DNA of 64,000 nucleotides from positions 37,553,281 through 37,617,280 of the forward strand of contig JABBOT010000080.1 of assembly GCA_016165875.1 (NCBI GenBank), written 5' to 3'. Positions within the stretch are counted from its first letter, which is position 1, and each line of letters starts with the position of its first letter. This document shows, in pieces, positions 62,501 through 64,000 of this stretch. This stretch comes from Acanthopleura granulata. Lineage: Eukaryota > Mollusca > Polyplacophora > Chitonida > Chitonidae. Below the pieces are notes generated by a model, which saw nothing but the letters and a program-made list of their open reading frames with translations, had not been told where the DNA came from and searched no databases. A program made the position numbers and the translations under genes.

Positions 62501-62831
62501 TTATCACCACTGGTTTTCATGTGAAACAATGGCTTTACAAGTATGTTTCTGGAGTGAGCAGTGTTGAAGCAGTGGTTGAAATTACTCAATGAAAACCAGA
62601 AAGGTACTTAATTAAGTTCTTTTTGTATAATTGAGAGTGAATTGAAGACGTCTCAAGTTGTTAACGTGATATTCCGTTACCTTGGTGCTATCTCTATGAC
62701 AACCAGTCGGAGGGAGACGGGAACAGCCGAGTAGATGGTCGTGGTGAAGATCGTGAGGCAGATGGCCAGCACGCGCTCTTCGTGCGTGAGAAATGCAAGG
62801 GTGAAAATGGCGGCTGCGGGAAGGATCAAAC
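59561..62831 (-). CDS. Second SLC17-family transporter, last three exons
   Basis: Three minus-strand exons (62831-62681, 61089-60999 and 59971-59561) give the C-terminal 216 residues; the rest lies beyond the right edge or in exons I could not recognise above 62831. The first reads LILPAAAIFTLAFLTHEERV and ends EIAPR. The second reads YTGILMGIVTTLGSIPGMVA and ends LTYK. The third starts GSVDEWDQVFF, has a last membrane segment GMYVGAALLFLLLGSSKEQP, and continues with a long acidic cytosolic tail to ...YSTNL. This matches the last third of SLC17 transporters (IAP(R/K)(Y/H)AG.LMG..N......G...P; W..VF; LLF.SGE.QPW). Exon sizes 151 and 91 nt and all phases equal those of the SLC17 gene at 14286-23890, so the two are paralogues. 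The tail is about 40 residues longer than in that gene. Substrate not readable. Confidence 0.92.
60110..60445 (+). mobile_element. SINE-A copy, near full length
   Basis: A B-box-region remnant, then 'GATCGGCACTGAGAGGTTAG', 'GGTGTCAGTATAATGTGATT', 'GGTGCCTACGGCATGATGTT', 'GCGCCCTGTCACAAGCAGAC' and 'GAGTACGACGTAAAACCCAA', with a CATA-rich tail. In the last intron of the second SLC17 gene, antisense to it. Confidence 0.88.
60730..61089 (-). repeat. Tandem copies of an SLC17 exon with its donor site
   Basis: The functional 91-nt exon (61089-60999) and its donor GTGAGCC are followed downstream by repeats of the same ~97-bp segment. One spans about 60996-60901 and ends at GTGAGTC, and one spans about 60899-60804 and ends at GTAGGCA. 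A third, partial copy lies around 60730-60790. The copies share 'GATCACATCCATCCTTA' / 'GATCACGTCCATCCTTA' just before the donor. They lack a pyrimidine-rich acceptor and carry frame changes, so they look like non-functional exon copies. Confidence 0.85.
61395..61805. repeat. ~42-60-bp minisatellite in SLC17 intron
   Basis: The unit 'CACACAACCAATGGGAGCAG' / 'TGGAATATGGACGTTCTTGG' C is repeated about nine times with length variation and one shortened copy. It lies in the intron between the 151-nt and 91-nt exons of the second SLC17 gene. Open frames across it on both strands are repeat by-products. Confidence 0.92.
62148..62300 (-). mobile_element. SINE-B 3' half, antisense
   Basis: Read on the plus strand: an (ATTT)7 run, 'CTGGTGTTTTACGCCGCACT', 'CAGGAATATTTCACTTAATC', 'GGGGGCAGAGCCCAGAGAAA', 'CCGCACGCTGCTGACAGACC'. 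In the intron of the second SLC17 gene, in the same orientation as the gene. Confidence 0.88.
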
Positions 62832-62849
62832 CTACAATAAAATTGATGA

Positions 62850-63505
62850 GATGTGACTTCTGTCAGAAAATTAAGTTTTATACCTTAATTTGTCCACTGA
62901 TGAATGTAGACTAGCTCACAGTGCTCTATTGTCGCCAAGCCCTCTGGACATGTGGAGATCTGAAGATTGCAAGATTTTTTCGTCAGAAACTGTGTTACTG
63001 TGGCTAAGACCTTTCGCGAGCTGAAGAATGTATTGTTTTGTGTCAGTAACTGCTTTAATGTTCCGAAGCCCTTTCAGATATGAGGAGGGTAGGGTATCTG
63101 TCAGAGACTGTTTTACTACATGTCAGATCTTTAGCGGGTCTGAAAAAAGTATGCTTTATATATAAATCCAGTATTTCAACATTAGTGCTCGATGGATTTG
63201 TGGTGTCATCATGGACATGATTGCCTACTATACTAGGCATTCTACTGCACTATGTTCTCAGCTACTAGTATACACTCGTCAAGCGTAGGTTTAAGTCAGT
63301 CGGCGAAATGACTGTGAAGTCAATCTAAGTACAGAACTACAGAGTTTCATTACTTTATATTTAGAATTGTGTCAGATCTATGCATTTGGAAATGCAGGGT
63401 AAAGGCCATAGGGAACTGTCATTGTCTGAACCACCTCCCCACTCCCCCGGTCCAGTACACTGGGGAATGCTTCCCATCTGAAAGAATCCCGACACGAGCT
63501 GTGTG
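62850..63505. other. Presumed SLC17 intron, nothing recognised
   Basis: Upstream of the 151-nt exon on the minus strand. The expected preceding exon (equivalent to the NGLLS...VSATRK exon of the paralogue) was not seen here. A loose repeat of 'TGTCAGAGACTGTTTTACTA' / 'CGTCAGAAACTGTGTTACTG' appears near 62975-63120. Confidence 0.4.
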
Positions 63506-63511
63506 TATGCT

Positions 63512-63875
63512 TCGTCCCTAATAAGGGAGTTTCGAGTTCGAACTCTTTTGTCGCAGAAGGTAAACTGTGTCATGTGATTTGTCAAAAATGTCAGGCAATT
63601 TTGTTGATTTTAATTTACCGATCACCTGTCTCGTCGTGTTAGGGAGGCACAAACGACTTCTCCTTCAATCAGGAGCATCTTAAATTAAAAATCTTCCAGC
63701 TCCTTATTTCTTTCTGTCGTACGTCTAGTCTAGACGCCCGTGTTATAGTAAATGTAAATGTAATCAGAAATAGTTGCCTAACCCTTTCAGGTCACGTGGT
63801 ACATGAGGGCTTTTCTTACCTTTAGCGACAAAAGAGTCCGAACTCGAAACTGCCCTATTCCTAACAAGCTTCATG
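63512..63875. mobile_element. MITE-like element with ~45-bp terminal inverted repeats
   Basis: The left end 'AGGGAGTTTCGAGTTCGAAC' / TCTTTTGTCGC(AG)AAGGTAA is mirrored by the right end TTACCTTTAGCGACAAAAGA / 'GTCCGAACTCGAAACTGCCC' T. About 270 bp of non-coding DNA separates the arms. 'CCCTAATAAGG' and 'CCCTATTCCTAA' extend the match outward. Non-autonomous by content. Confidence 0.85.
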
Positions 63876-64000
63876 CCTCTTGTGGTATTTGGCTCACTGT
63901 AGCTTATCTGATCCACCTTTCTTGTCTATGACACCTGCGCCCTAAACAACCCATGCCGTGTATATGATCCCACTGACGACCTCTTAACTGATGAGATCTA

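Overview
This is a eukaryotic, intron-rich, AT-leaning window from an animal. Six multi-exon protein-coding loci can be built by hand with GT-AG introns and matching splice phases. Two abundant tRNA-derived SINE families and several foldback elements fill the introns. The SINE types (a tail reading like '...GTGAAATATTCTTGAGTAC...AAACACC' followed by (AAAT)n) and the lectin-like gene point to a lophotrochozoan, most likely a mollusc. That placement is inference from repeat style and not from a species-diagnostic gene.

Layout. 2.9-4.0 kb (-): a secreted fucolectin/F5-8C-type lectin, 3' part not found. 4-14 kb: essentially gene-free, with a diverged ~1.2 kb-spaced duplication, small tandem repeats and a dead LINE reverse-transcriptase fragment. 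14.3-23.9 kb (+): a ten-exon SLC17-family transporter whose start exon was not found. 24-27.6 kb: gene-free. 27.7-32.3 kb (-): a five-exon gene for an unrecognised 524-aa basic/coiled-coil protein. It lies head-to-head, about 420 bp away, with NIP7 (32.7-38.8 kb, +), whose five exons give exactly 180 aa. 38.8-41.6 kb: minisatellites and a hairpin element. 41.6-45.5 kb (+): SNAPC5 (127 aa). 45.6-46.5 kb: a minisatellite. 48.4-50.8 kb (-): a decayed transposase-like gene. 52.7-57.2 kb (+): MICOS10/MIC10 (93 aa). 59.6-62.8 kb (-): the last three exons of a second SLC17-family gene that runs off the right edge.

The genes form no single pathway. Housekeeping genes (ribosome assembly, snRNA transcription, mitochondrial cristae) sit between two SLC17 paralogues that share exon sizes and intron phases. 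No operon, CRISPR array or clearly new multi-gene system is present. The most unusual signals are the tandem duplications of splice-site-bearing segments in three different genes (SNAPC5, MICOS10, the right-hand SLC17 gene), the minisatellites immediately 3' of NIP7 and SNAPC5, and the unidentified coiled-coil gene sharing a promoter interval with NIP7.
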